Notes: generated by a model from the letters alone, not told the origin. A stretch of DNA of 64,000 nt from Limnephilus marmoratus (GCA_917880885.1 OU862920.1:41389019-41453018), one strand, 5' to 3'; counted from the stretch's first letter, positions 32,601 through 43,791 are shown. Program-made: numbers and translations.

Positions 32601-33529
32601 ATAATGATATTAATATTATTATTAACGTTTTGAAACTCAAGCTCCTTTAAAAATTATTCCGCGCGTCGAGCAATTACTTACACATTTATAAAAAAGCAAA
32701 ACGTATACACTACGGGTCACAAATCACCTGTTACATTTCTTTAACCCTTTACCGCAAACGTTTGCTGCTACTTTAAATAAACAAATATTATTCATTCCTT
32801 CTCGACGTTGGTCGTGTTCCGAGCAACCCAGCTTGAATTTTTTTTAAATTTGAGTTGGAAAATTCCAACTTTGAACTCGATTGACTCGAAACGATAGCTC
32901 AAATAAAATAAAAGTTATACCAAACACTCCTAATGTGCCGTAGATTCACAAGTTTCCCGCTTAAAAAGGAGACTTCGAACACTGTGTATTATATGTCAGG
33001 CTGAGCATTGTGACGTAGATCGCTTACCCTTAGTTACGCTTTTCTGCCAACCTGGTACTTTTGTTAGTGAGAGGGATGAATTTCCACAGAGCAACACACA
33101 ACCCACCCTTGCCACCCTCTACTTACTCCCACTTCTTCCACCCGCTTTCATCCACTGCCTACGGTTTGATCCCAAAGGCAGCAGAAAAATCTTCTTATTT
33201 TTTCACTTATTTCATTTTGTTTCACGGTGTATGAATACAAAGATAACGTTTTCTATTAATAAAACAAATCTTAGGATTTAGCACGTGTAAAAAATGATTC
33301 TTTGAAAAGGCATCTTCTTTCTAGTAAGGATAATAATGTACCACAAAAGACAACAAACGACAAACTATTTATTAAACATTGTGATTGTTATGGGTTTCAG
33401 AAATTCATCCTTTGTACCTACATAAATTATAAATCACGATACCTATCCGAATGTTTTAATTAAGAAGTTCAATTTAAACAATCTTAATACATAAAAATTA
33501 ATATTTCTTCGTTTTTCCTTGAAGCGGTT
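32601..33529. other. Stretch with nothing recognised
   Basis: No supported gene. A pyrimidine-rich patch lies around 33095-33170. Confidence 0.5.
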
Positions 33530-33857
33530 CTTAAACCAATCATCCCATTGCGATGAAACTTTGGTGAGTTGTTTTGCGCACGCCCGCGAACGTTTCTATA
33601 TATATATAGTGATGAGCTCTGGCATTATTAAATTTATATAAAAAAAAATTACAGTAAGTGGTGCGCGAGCTGTTTGAAAACCTAATGCACCGGGTCTGAA
33701 TGTATGGAACGCGGGATGGAGTTCACGGGACGTGGGAAGCAGAAGAGGGGAAGAGAAAGCGGTAAAGGGGGAGGGGGAACGCGTTGGGAAAGGACACGCA
33801 GGGTAAAACAATTTCTTTATTAAGTGGCATTGCTATGCATGCCAGGAACTGGCTAGT
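33530..33857 (-). repeat. Rep-3 dispersed repeat, minus-strand copy
   Basis: Reading the minus strand: CTAGCCAGTTCCTGGCATGC, TAGCAATGCCACTTAATAAA, GAAATTGTTTTACCCTGCG, a polypyrimidine tract (about 33720-33790), ATGCCAGAGCTCATCACTAT, a TATATATATA stretch, CGCGGGCGTGCGCAAAACAA and CCAAAGTTTCATCGCAATGG. The order matches other Rep-3 copies. Confidence 0.65.
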
Positions 33858-34269
33858 ATATTATAACATTTTGCCATTATTAAAGCTTTATTTTAGTATT
33901 TATTTTATTTACTTTATGTATAGTATTCTTTATTTATAATATTGATAAGGATTTTTTTTTTGTCTTGTGTCCAATTTATATTTTGAGGAATGTTTTGGTG
34001 GTAGTGTCTGATATTAAGTGAAAATGCATTGTTTAGCTTTGTTGCGAAGAATCTAAAGTTATATTTCTCATAAAAATTGTAATGAACATAAATCTTCGAC
34101 CGTTAATAATTTCCATACCACAACCCTCTGGTCGTCTGGTCTCGTAAAAAAAAAATTTAGGTTGCTACTTTTTTAAAAATGTCCTTATGTTTCTTATAGG
34201 TATTTTTTTTAAAGTAGTGTATATAAATTTTTAAAATTTTTAAAAAATTATAAATTTTTAAAAAAGTAG
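33858..34269. other. AT-rich stretch with nothing recognised
   Basis: Low-complexity TTTTTAAA runs near 34200-34265, including two copies of AAAGTAGTGTAT. No gene. Confidence 0.5.
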
Positions 34270-34445
34270 TGTATGAAGAATATATGACGCAATTGAATCA
34301 GATACTTAAGTAGGCCATGTTGAAAGTCATAATAATAGTATATATGAGGCGATGTATGAATGTGAGTGAGGCAAAGAGTGTGTGCCAAGTCCGACTTGTT
34401 TGACGGTCCGTCCTTTCTGCCCACCCCTGCGAGGAAACGGCGTGA
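34270..34445 (+). repeat. RTE-like LINE (second type), 3' UTR fragment
   Basis: GTAGGCCATGTTGAAAGTCA, GAGGCAAAGAGTGTGTGCCA and CGGCGTGATGGTTAG match the non-coding 3' end of the family at 11650-12255. No coding sequence remains. Confidence 0.65.
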
Positions 34446-35173
34446 TGGTTAGTTAGTTAGTTTTTTAAGGTGTTTTTTTTTCTGTCTTGAAATTTTAAAA
34501 TAAACGAACTGAAGTATTTTCATGACAAAACACGTACCTACTCGGTTTTTTAATGATTTTATTTGAACTAAAATTGCAATTCTGAATAGTAGCATCCCTT
34601 GATAATTTCCCAGCGACCAACGGTATAACCTTTTTCTAATAAAAATAAACATATTTTTTCAAAATATTTATAATTTATACGTAGAAAAGAGTCGGTAGGT
34701 ACGTCTAGAATTTAATTAAAAAATGGTATATTTTCAGTTGTGTCTACTTGTAACCTCAACGCTTAACCTAAAAACAAATTCTCAGTAGTGAAAAAGCTGC
34801 CCGCTGCAGAAGTGAAGCTCGACTTGCGGCGCCTCTGACATAGCGGCCAATATCCAAACCTGTCAAACTTTGACGGGTAATTATGCTAGCGAATAGTTTA
34901 AATGGCCGTATAACTTTCCAGCTATCGGGCGCCTTATTAATTGATTGCTAATTACATGCTTGTAATCCACAAGTGTCAGAAGTTAGATCACGTTTATGAA
35001 ACGAGCTTTATAACTTTGATCTTTAAAAAACGCTATGAAAAACGTAGCGGAAGTAAATTTTTCAGAGGAATATATAGTTGTTTACTGGATGGGTCAAAAT
35101 ATAATTCAATTTTATAGTTATTATATTTTTGTTTGGAAGCGGAAGAATGGAACGTCGCGTTGAATAGCAAGTC
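34446..35173. other. Stretch with nothing recognised
   Basis: AT-rich; the frame at 34449-34652 (minus) has no domain and is not supported. It ends at the TTAA that flanks the next element. Confidence 0.5.
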
Positions 35174-35177
35174 TTAA

Positions 35178-35953
35178 CCTTTAACTGGGGACACGACAAA
35201 TTCATAACACTATAAGCGACATGACGTCTCGCAGGCTACTACTTTCAAAGTAAATTTTTATTATAAAATTCAATTTCGACGTTTCAAAATTGTGTTGATA
35301 TTTAACCATTAGTATGTAATAAAAACAAGTAAATTCAATAAACTTTTATTAAAAAAAATTTAAAAATGATTATTAACACTTAATTAGTGGTACTCTTCAG
35401 CTTTAATTGATATGAGATCTGAGATCCTTATTTTAGTACTCTAATAGACCTTACACAACTAATATGATAAATTTAACACTTTTTACTTAAAATCTAATTC
35501 AGAAAAAAACATAAAAGTTACATATATTTTGGCAATATCACTGGAAATTTTTGCATGGGGGGAGAACATTGCAAGCATGTGGGCATTGATTTCCTCATCA
35601 AATGACGAACTGTCTACTCGTAATATTTTTTTGATGAACTCGTGGTCGGGTGTTACCGTTTCCTAGCGTTTTCTGCTATTTTGCACCAAAAATTAAAAAT
35701 TGTTTGTAAATTGAAAAAAAAATATTTTCTCTGACAACTAGGGACATGTAGCCGAAAAGCTACGTTTGATTTGTTGGTTAGTTTTACTCACGTGTTATAG
35801 AATCGATGACACGCCTATCTCCTTCCGCGATTGTTTTGGCACTAAAACAAAAGCTACTAAGACGCGGAGTCGCGGCAAGCTGGGGGAAGTGGTCAGTTCT
35901 AAGAATTTGCAGAACGCGCGATGCCTATGAGACTCCACTTCACTAGTTAAAGG
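35178..35953. mobile_element. piggyBac-like non-autonomous element
   Basis: TTAA at 35174-35177 and 35954-35957 flanks an inverted repeat beginning CCTTTAACT(G/A)G. TTAA duplication with CC(C/T)TTT ends is the piggyBac pattern. The inside has no recognisable transposase. Because TTAA is frequent in AT-rich DNA and the inverted repeat is only about 10-12 bp, the call is tentative. Confidence 0.5.
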
Positions 35954-35957
35954 TTAA

Positions 35958-37009
35958 TAGCTGAAATGATAAACCCAGTATCTTTGAGCGTTTGCGGGGT
36001 AAGAACTGCGTGCGATTATCTCAAACTAGTTCGAAAGACATGTTGGTGCACACAGATGCATTCAAACGTGTCCTCTTTAAAATTATTTACAGTACTTGCC
36101 GGCAGGTTAGATTTTTATGATAACGGATTCAATTTTGATATCTAAGAGCTTTCAGTTTTCGATAAATTATTTTTTTGTTAAATATAAAAGTAATTTGAAT
36201 AGTGAAAATGTGGAAATTTTCCCAGAATTACTTTCAAGCACGTAAAACAGAACTCAAATATCCCCCCTAAATAAAGATATTATCATCCCAATGGCTTGAA
36301 TTTTAAAACCAACGTTTTGGAATACTTTCTGAAACAGACTCTGCGGTTATTTAGTACTTTGTGTTAATTGGGTTATAATACGATATTTTTGTTTGTAATT
36401 TAGTGTTAATTTACATTTTTGCAATTGCTTTTGAAAAACGTGCTGTATGATAGATTCTAAGGTTGGTAATACATGCAATATAAGCCAAGAATCGACGAGA
36501 AGAACTACAAAAACCGAATACGTATAAAATTATGAATTCTAGTACCTATTGAGGATTCGAGTTACATGTATGTCCATCGAAATGGCAAATACTCACTGTA
36601 TAATAAATGAAAGCCATTGTTATCAGTCAAAACCAAATATCGACTGGTTCAAATTTACAAGCATTTGTAATACGTAGGTAATGTTATTACCAACGTGAAA
36701 TAATATCCCATACCACAATAGAATCAACACGAACGAAAGTACGTTTTACGTTCACATTCAGGGATGCACAATGGAATATGCCCATCACAGATTTTCACCC
36801 TCAATTTTTGAATAGACATTTTTATGAACGTATTTTAACGACATTGTGGTTTTTTGTGTTGGGATCAGCAACTTTGTAGTTGGGTTATCTAGAGCAGGAG
36901 AAAGGAAGGCTTTGTATTTTAGTCCATAATTTCCAGAATTCCTTGTTAGATGAACGTACCTATCTATAAATATTGATCGTTCAGTTTTGAATTGTTTATG
37001 CAGTTATAT
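35958..37009. other. Stretch with nothing recognised
   Basis: AT-rich DNA without a supported gene or repeat. Confidence 0.5.
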
Positions 37010-37143
37010 AGGGACATCCATTAATTACGTGAGCTCAAAAGGGGGGGTCCAGCAAAAGCTCACGTTACTTGAAAAGAATATACAAAGTGGCAAAAAAATT
37101 AGATTGGAAGAAAAACTGCTCACGTAATTAATGCATGCCCCCT
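37010..37143. mobile_element. MITE-D, short Tc1/mariner-type MITE
   Basis: The left end AGGGACATCCATTAATTACG, continuing TGAGC, is inverted at the right end as AGGGGGCATGCATTAATTAC, continuing GTGAGC. The pairing is about 25 bp in a 134-bp element. The flanks are consistent with a TA (or AT) insertion site, with one substitution. Ends with CCATTAATTACGT recur in many insect Tc1/mariner MITEs. Confidence 0.7.
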
Positions 37144-37429
37144 ATGTAAAAGTGTAGGTACCCTCTGTCTCGTACAACACTCGGATATAAATAACACCAA
37201 AAACTTGTACTGAAATAAACAATCCAAATATGTTTTCTTGGTTACTAGAAGTAAATTTTTAATTGTCATAGTAAGCTTAAGTAAGGCGTTATGCTTCCCG
37301 GTGTTATTTTTTAGCATATTTAATATGTGAACTACAAACACGTGTAAATGTTAATATAATTAATTTATGGTGAGCATCGAACAGTATATATTAATACCGT
37401 AGCGTCTGCATGGTTGAATTTCAGAACCC
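37144..37429. other. Stretch with nothing recognised
   Basis: AT-rich, no gene supported. Confidence 0.5.
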
Positions 37430-37895
37430 ATCTACGAGTGCATGTCGGATGCCACGCCATACGCCCGCGCCACAAATAACATCTGTGTACGTGGAATTTC
37501 ACACAAAGCTAATATTATAATTCGGTTTCGAATTAAAAAATTCGACACAAGATGTCGCTACTTCCGTCAGCAGGTCGGAGGGGAAATCTCCCTTCTAGGT
37601 ATAACTGCTACGAATTTGTGAATATGTGGTATCTCTCCGGATATGAAAAGATTAACGGTAATACATATTGTATCAAGTGGCTATATATTACATATGACGT
37701 CATTGCTCTGTCTCGGTTACTTTGTCCTGGTGACTTTGCTACAGTGGATCCGAGGAAAGGGCTGTTTTTGGAATCAGTTCGTATTGAATCTATAAAATGG
37801 TCACCAACACTAACTGGGCGAAGTTGAACCAAAAGCCGCCCACAGGGCCTAGCAATAAAAACCTGCGGAGCGCGTTTTTAACAGCTAGCTCGAAT
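37430..37895 (+). repeat. Rep-5 dispersed repeat, copy 2
   Basis: Second copy of the 20985-21475 repeat, co-linear over about 460 bp with scattered substitutions and small indels. It contains GGCTATATATTACATATGAC then GTCATTGCT, and ATAAAATGGTCACCAACACT. See copy 1 for the solo-LTR possibility. Confidence 0.6.
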
Positions 37896-38387
37896 ATTGT
37901 TTTCCTCATTATCTCAACCCTTAATATTTAGAGATTTCTGACTAATCAACTGGACGACCGATACGTCCAAACTTCAATATTTTTATACATTTGAAATTAA
38001 GATGATATAAAAATAAACAGAGAATTCTAATAAAATGCCCACAATTATTAATTTACCTTTAATGCTGTTTCTGTCGACAGTTGTAAATCCATTTGATTAA
38101 TATCCGTAAAACTTAAAAATTAATATCATGGCATCCAGACCAACGTCCTAAGTTCTATTTGACAGTTCCCACGTACCTACCACGTGTTAAAGTAATTTAT
38201 ATATGCGGTCGTAATTTATTATAATAATTTGGCACATTTTTAGAGTTATCGCAAATTAGAAATGTTTGCGGCTAAGATCGTTTAAAGTTAAAATGCAGTC
38301 CCTGAAGACGTAAACATATAATATACTGTTCATTTCTCAAGTATTCTCGATGACACATAAAACTCAATATTTTATTAATTTATTAGC
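37896..38387. other. Stretch with nothing recognised
   Basis: AT-rich sequence with no supported gene or repeat. Confidence 0.5.
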
Positions 38388-38483
38388 TGGTACCCGGCAT
38401 GCGTTGCTATGTCATTTAATAAAGAAATTGTTTCTCCCTGCGCGTCCTTCCCCATTCGTCCTTCTCCATCTTCCCTCTTCTCA

Positions 38484-38491
38484 CTCTACAC
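38484..38491. repeat. Target duplication of the unassigned transposon, left
   Basis: CTCTACAC, repeated exactly at 40459-40466. Removing the element and one copy restores an unbroken Rep-3 sequence. Confidence 0.85.
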
Positions 38492-40458
38492 TAAGGTGGT
38501 CCAAAATTTTTTTTTTATTATTTTTCATTTGGCCACCCCGTGAATTTGTTACACGTATTCATAGAAATAGCACAGTAAAATTTCAGCGAGATAGCTTAAG
38601 TAGAAAGGGGTGCTCAATCGACTGTTGTTTTTGAATTTTTTGTGTAAAATGCTTAATTTTTACTTTTTGCTACAGGCCAGTTTCGTGTGTTAAACTATTA
38701 AATAACTATTAAAATAAACTACTGAAGAGTTTTATAGACAAATTTGAATAGTATTTGATACTTATTTAGTAGACTGTGAAATGAATCAGTTTAGTAAAAT
38801 GTGTTCATCTACTCGAAAAAAATACGAAATTTTTCTACTTGGGGTTCGAGATATTGAGCTATTAATGAGGCTTAACCAACATCCTACTCTTCGGCAAGTT
38901 TTACTCCGTTATCACTACATATTAAATGATTCCAAAAATGTGAAAGATTCCGCGCATGTACTTATTCAAGAACTTATAAAAGTATAAAGTATATCTGGTA
39001 TTCGGACCAGACAACAAAATCACTGCATTGAAAAACTGATTTAAGTTTCTTAAAAACTGGCTGCTATTGAATAAAAATAGAGGAAAAAATTCTGAAGCAC
39101 AAAAAAAGGAGAGTATTTGTTTAAAAAAGAACTAGACAAACTTTTTTGTATACCCCATGCAAGCGCTTTGAATTTGATAAAAATTGCGGAAGACAGAGCG
39201 TTTCTCATCGATCAAAGATGAGAACATCAGAAGATTATGACCTTAATCGACAAGAAACTAGAAAAGGTCAAAGAAAGTTCTCTAAAACGGAAACAATTAT
39301 CTGAAGAATTGAAAGAAATGGCTGCTGCAAGTAATGCTTTATCTTCGGTGGTGTCGAGACAAGAGTTAGAACTTGAGTACAGTAGCACTTCTAGAAATGC
39401 TAGCATATTAGAGAATAAGTCCAAAGATGAGTTTGCAGTGCGTTGAGTTTTCTACAAGTGACATATTTACACAATACGTTACCAGTGTGCTTGATCGTAA
39501 TAAGATTTAAACTAATCAAGAGAGAAGAAAAACAAATTGTTCGATTTGTTAGTTATCATCGACACCAAAGTTTGAATAGAAGCGTCTTTGGAAGCAGATG
39601 CACCAGTAAATGACTTAATACTTTGGAATAGCTTAAAATTGTACGAAGCCATTGATTCCAAAATCAGTATAGCAGCTAGGGGTGTCTTAGAGCGTCACTT
39701 ATGGTATTTGTCAGATGAACTAGTCTCATTTACTTCGTTTTCTGAGAAGCTGTCTGATGCTGAGAAACAGGCCATTGTTCAAAAAATAAATTCTGATGGC
39801 GGTAATCGTTCAGCACGAGGTGATTCTACTAAGTGCCTCAGAGGTTACATTAGAAGCTTTTGCAACACAAAAAACGTTGAAAACGCTCTTAGTTCTTGAT
39901 ATCAAGGACTCTTTCTTGTAATTACCTCCTAAGACTTGGAATAACAATGTTGATTACCTTCAACGCAAAAGCTGAGTCAAAAATTTGCGTGTTGTTAATG
40001 ATATAGCGGAGAGAGGTGTTAAACTATTTGAAGATTACAACACGATACTTACTAAGAATGAGGAAGAAAAGCAATTTTTACTTCACATAGTTGAACAAAA
40101 CAGAAAAATCGTTTCTACTGAAACATTCAAAATGGAGTTAACAAACATAGTTTTGAAAGATTGCGACTAATATTATGTTAATTATTGCTTTGTTACCAAA
40201 TTTTGTTCAAATTTAAATACGTTTTATACTTATTTGACTAAAATACTTGTAATATTAATAAACCTTAAATTACGTGTTTTACTTAAAATCATGAACTTTT
40301 GTCAGAAACTTCTAATTCGATGAGCACCCCCTTGTATATAAGATAGGGGGCTAAAATTTTTAACACATAATAGAAATGATGGGTGTAACAAATAAAATGG
40401 GTGGCTGCATCTATTTTTGAAAAAAATAAATTTGCTATACAGGCCTGGACCACCTTAC
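38492..40458 (+). mobile_element. DNA transposon of unassigned superfamily, TIR TAAGGTGGTCCA
   Basis: A 1967-bp element with terminal inverted repeats TAAGGTGGTCCA at both ends and an exact 8-bp duplication CTCTACAC (38484-38491 and 40459-40466) in the polypyrimidine tract of a Rep-3 copy. It contains a decayed plus-strand gene (38781-40170) that is not a mariner, hAT, piggyBac, Harbinger or LINE protein as far as I can tell. An 8-bp duplication occurs in hAT, P and a few minor superfamilies, but the ends do not start with the hAT-type CA. Confidence 0.8.
38781..40170 (+). pseudogene. Decayed gene of the unassigned transposon
   Basis: Coding fragments lie in order on the plus strand. At 38781-38987: NQFSKMCSSTRKKYEIFLLG and LNQHPTLRQVLLRYHYILND. 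Around 39110-39220: ESIFKKELDKLFCIPHASAL and NLIKIAEDRAFLIDQR. At 39237-39446: a charged helical stretch with KLEKVKESSLKRKQLSEELK. At 39588-39899: WNSLKLYEAIDSKISIAARG, then RHLWYLSDELVSFTSFSEKL. At 39985-40170: VVNDIAERGVKLFEDYNTIL, then TKNEEEKQFLLHIVEQNRK. The last two blocks and the IAEDRAFL block resemble, from memory, a family of repeated uncharacterised arthropod proteins; I cannot name its superfamily. Multiple stops and frameshifts; inactive. Confidence 0.6.
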
Positions 40459-41265
40459 TCTACACCCCCTCTTCCCCGGTCCCGCGAACCCTCCTTCCGA
40501 GTTGCCCTCCCCCCTCCCGTATTCGCCTCCCCCATCCCGAGTTCCCCTCCCCATTTTTTTACAAATTTCGTGATGCCAGAGCTCGTATATGTTATTCTGA
40601 TGTATGAGCTATATTATTGTAAACTTTCATTAAAATAATTTCGGTAGTTTTTGCGTGAAAGAGAAACAAACACACATAGATCCGTGTTTCGTTTAATATT
40701 ATGGCTGTCCGATGGCATACGATCTAATGCCATTTTAAACATTTTTAATAAATCACTAGCTGATCCGGCGAACTTCGTACCGCCTCAGAATCAAAAACTG
40801 TTGTCAACTTATTAGCTGAATTGATTTAAATTGTTTCTCCCTGCGTATACCATACCTTGATCTAAATTGTTTCTCCCTGCGTATCCTTTCCCCTCTCGCG
40901 TTCTCTCTCCCTCTCCCCACTCCCCTTCCCCCCTTCCTGAGTTCCTTTCCCCCCTCCCCCCTCCCCCCTACTCCCCCCCCCTCCCCCCTCCCCCCACCTC
41001 CCTCCCCCCTCCCCCATCCCCCCTCTCCCCTCCCCCGGTTCACAGTTCAATATTATACCCCTTACAATATTGCTGCAGTTCTTCCAAAATAGGAGAATTC
41101 GTTCCATACAAAATATATGGGGAAAATAATTTTCTTCGGAGTGGAACACCCTTTACTTTTAGGGGTATGAAAAATAGATGTTGGTCGATTCTCAGACCTA
41201 CCAGATAAGCACACAAAATTTCATCAAAATTGGTCCAGCCGTTTCGGAGGAGTATGGTAACAAAC

Positions 41266-42330
41266 TGCATATGACACGGTAAATAGAGAAAGACTGTACA
41301 GAGCCTTGGATGAATTTAATATCCCAAGAAAACTGGTAAACTTAGTAAGGCTCACAATGTCTAATGTTGAGTGCCGAGTCAGAATACAACAGGATCTGTC
41401 AGACACCCTAAAGACCTTCAATGGACTAAGACAAGGAGATGCACTTGCCTGCATTTTATTCAATTTAGCGCTGGAAAAGGCCATCCGAAATGCAGGTATA
41501 CAAACCACAGGCCATATTTTTAACAAGTCTGTTCAGCTCCTTGCTTATGCTGACGATATAGATATCATCGCACGCTCAGAATATGAACTAAAATCGGCGT
41601 TTAAAAGCTTAGCTACGTCGGCAAGGAACATGGGATTGGTCATCAACGAGGGGAAGACAAAATATATGCCCGTACATAGACGCCAGAAACCACCAAGTAT
41701 ACAGATAGATATTTATACATTTGAAACTGTCAACGAATTTGTATATCTCGGTACTATGGTGACAAATGACAACAATGTATCCAGCGAAATCAAAAGAAGA
41801 ATAGTAGCTGCAAATCGATACTACTTTGGGCTACAGAAGCATATGAAATCTCGCCACCTTACCAGAAGAACTAAAGTCCTGCTTTACAAGACCCTTATAC
41901 GACCTGTTCTTATGTATGGTTCGGAATGCTGTACAATCACTAAGGGTGATGAAGGAGCCCTAGAAAGTTTTGAAAGGAAGGTGCTGCGAAGGATTTACGG
42001 CCCAGTCTGTGATAATGGAGAATGGCGTATCAGATACAACTAGGAGCTATACGATCTTTACGAGGACCCTAATATCTCCAAGGAAATCAAAACTGGAAGA
42101 CTCAGGTGGGCTGGACATATCCAGAGAATGAGCGAAGGAGATATCCCAAAGCGAATTATGGATGGTGCACCTGGGGGTCGAAGAAGAGTTGGAAGACCAA
42201 AGCTTCGATGGCTGGATGGAGTGGTGAAGGATGCAAGCACCATCGGCATCCGAAACTGGCGCAACGCAGCACAACACCGACAGTCATGGAGGCAGGCTCT
42301 GCTGGAGGCCAAGACCCGACCTGGGTTGTA
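41266..42330 (+). pseudogene. RTE-type LINE reverse transcriptase, C-terminal half
   Basis: The open frame enters at AYDTVNRERLYRALDEFNIP, with the first catalytic aspartate block truncated. It continues with NGLRQGDALACILFNLALEK, QLLAYADDIDIIARSEYEL (catalytic YADD), GLVINEGKTKYMPV and NEFVYLGTMVTNDN, then SRHLTRRTKVLLYKTLIRPV and LMYGSECCTITKGDEGAL. A single TAG at about 42043 interrupts it, after which the same frame resumes with ELYDLYEDPNISKEIKTGRL, RWAGHIQRM, GRPKLRWLDGV and a stop near 42331. With one stop in about 355 codons it is young. The QGD in place of PQG is normal for RTE-like polymerases. Confidence 0.9.
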
Positions 42331-42354
42331 GAGCCACAGATGATGATGATGATG
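41266..42354 (+). mobile_element. RTE-type LINE, 5' truncated, 12-bp duplication
   Basis: ATGGTAACAAAC flanks the insert exactly (41254-41265 and 42355-42366). The insert starts inside the reverse transcriptase and ends in (GAT)n, the tandem tail of the RTE clade. It is 1089 bp, much shorter than a full RTE. Confidence 0.9.
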
Positions 42355-42509
42355 ATGGTAACAAACACCGTGACACGAGAATTTTATATATTAGATTGTT
42401 CTAATAAAGAAACGTTTGCAGTTCTTGGACGATGGTTTATTTCACTGTTGAATTATGAGCACAACGCCTTTCAACTTCCGCATCTTGATTGCCCATAAAA
42501 CGCGAGCTT

Positions 42510-42760
42510 TTTCCCTCGGCTTCGCTCGCATGGTATTAAGGTGAATCGCACTCCGCCTTCTCCACCTTCCCTCTCCCACTCCACTCCCCCATCTTCCCCC
42601 TCCCTCCATCCCCCTCCCCCTCCACCATCCCTCCCCCCAACCCTATACCTCCCCCCTCCACCTTCCCCCCATCCTCCTACTCCCCTCCCCCCTTCCTTCC
42701 CTCCCCCCTCTCCCTCCTCCAACCCCCTCCACCCCACCCTCCTATTAATGCTTGTTTTGT
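42510..42760 (+). repeat. Polypyrimidine (C/T) tract
   Basis: About 210 bp of CCTCCCC/CCACCTT-rich DNA (42545-42755), preceded by CGAGCTTTTTCCCTCGGCTT. It resembles the tract inside Rep-3 copies. Frames over it on both strands are low complexity (Pro/Ser or Gly-rich). Confidence 0.75.
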
Positions 42761-42836
42761 AAACAAATTACATTATCTGCGCATCTGGCGAGCGCCGTGT
42801 CCAGCGTTCCGACTCATCCCTTATTGACGTAGGTAT

Positions 42837-43791
42837 TAGAGGTGGGTAAGTTCTGCATTTTTCCGGAAGCCTCCGAGACTTGCTTCCTTTTAAAAGTACA
42901 CGAGTTCTAGGAGCAGGTCCCGGGTCCGAGTTCTTAGGTGCGGACTGGGCACTGGGTATTGTTGCGGCGCACCGAAACGGGACGCACGGGTTCAAAGAAC
43001 TCGGAACCAGGACCTACTCGTAGAACCCACACGAGAACTCAGAACCCCGGAGTCGGACAAGACCCGTACGAGGACAAGGACCCGTCACCCGTGCAATGTA
43101 GGTACATTCAATGTATCTACACTGCACGGTCTTTTATTGAGAATTTAAATAAGTAAATTAATAAGCTGTAATGCTTTACTATAAACTATTATTTTATAAT
43201 GCACGTCACCCGTTGATTAACGATACCAGATAAGACGCTCTAATTAAAAACTACTCCGTGTCTAGCCGAAGCGGTCACGCACGTGTGTGTCGATCAACGA
43301 ACAGCGATCGAATGAACGCCCAGCGCCCAGTTCGTGACTCAAGGGGAAGTGTCATAGTTGGCCGGCCGCGGGTAGCGGGGAGTGTCGGGAACTCACCGAG
43401 ACCCGCGACTCATGAGTGGAATGGTGAGTGACGCCGGACGGTGGATCGCGGAGCAAGCCGGCGGCCACGGGGTGAGTCAGGAATGTATCGTAGTTCGCGC
43501 GAGTCCGGGAGTGGGCGGAATGAATGGATTGTGTCGCGATTCACGTAGCTTGGAACAAGGCGCTTGGGTTTAAAGGAACCCGGGACTTGTATTCGAGTGC
43601 GGTTTTCGCGCTTCGGCGTTGAGTTGCTCGGATCGCCGGATTACCGCCGGATTTATTTGGATGCGGAGAGTACTGGGACTGGGCCGGGTTCTCTGGGAGT
43701 AGTCGATTTGAAAAAGGAGTGGGAGTAGGAACCGCTTCCCGCAAAGGAGCGGATCACATGAGCCCATTCCAGCTGAACTGACACATCGCTA
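42837..43791. mobile_element. GC-rich hAT-like non-autonomous element
   Basis: GTAGGTAT occurs at 42829-42836 and 43792-43799. Between them the left end reads TAGAGGTGGGTAAGTTCTGC and the right end, inverted, reads TAGCGATGTGTCAGTTCAGC, an imperfect inverted repeat (about 15 of 20). An 8-bp duplication with TAG(A/C)G ends fits hAT. The interior is strikingly GC- and CpG-rich (43260-43780). No transposase is seen. The weak inverted repeat keeps the call tentative. Confidence 0.5.

Larger units (their letters stand above)
38388..40660 (+). repeat. Rep-3 copy split by a DNA transposon
   Basis: The left part (38388-38491) reads TTAGCTGGTACCCGGCATGC, GTTGCTATGTCATTTAATAA, GAAATTGTTTCTCCCTGCG and the start of the polypyrimidine tract. 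After the 38492-40458 insertion the tract continues from 40459, followed by TCGTGATGCCAGAGCTCGTA and the 3' part. The two parts are co-linear with the uninterrupted copy at 19216-19983. Confidence 0.75.
40756..42400 (+). repeat. Rep-3-related repeat split by an RTE LINE
   Basis: Starts CTAGCTGATCCGGCGAACTT, then CGTACCGCC. It has a duplicated AATTGTTTCTCCCTGCGTAT, a C-rich polypyrimidine tract (about 40885-41040), and an internal AATATATGGGGAAAATAATT. The 3' part ends TTTCATCAAAATTGGTCCAG, CCGTTTCGGAGGAGTATGG, [LINE], then CCGTGACACGAGAATTTTAT and ATATTAGA. Starts and ends of this form are common in arthropod genomic repeats. The LINE occupies 41266-42354. Confidence 0.65.

Noticed and set aside
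20985..37895. A single LTR retrotransposon bounded by the two Rep-5 copies
   Set aside because: 16 kb apart with several unrelated complete insertions and no gag-pol between them.
38492..40458. P-element assignment from the TAAGGTGGTCC ends
   Set aside because: The terminal bases resemble an inner part of P-element ends as I remember them, but the encoded blocks do not look like a P/THAP transposase.
40804..41208. Pro-rich and Gly/Glu-rich frames
   Set aside because: Same cause: a C-rich tract inside a dispersed repeat.
42471..42762. Pro-rich and Gly-rich frames
   Set aside because: Low-complexity C/T tract; no domain.
43260..43780. CpG island promoter
   Set aside because: It lies within a region bounded by an 8-bp duplication and weak inverted repeats; no exon or start signal found.
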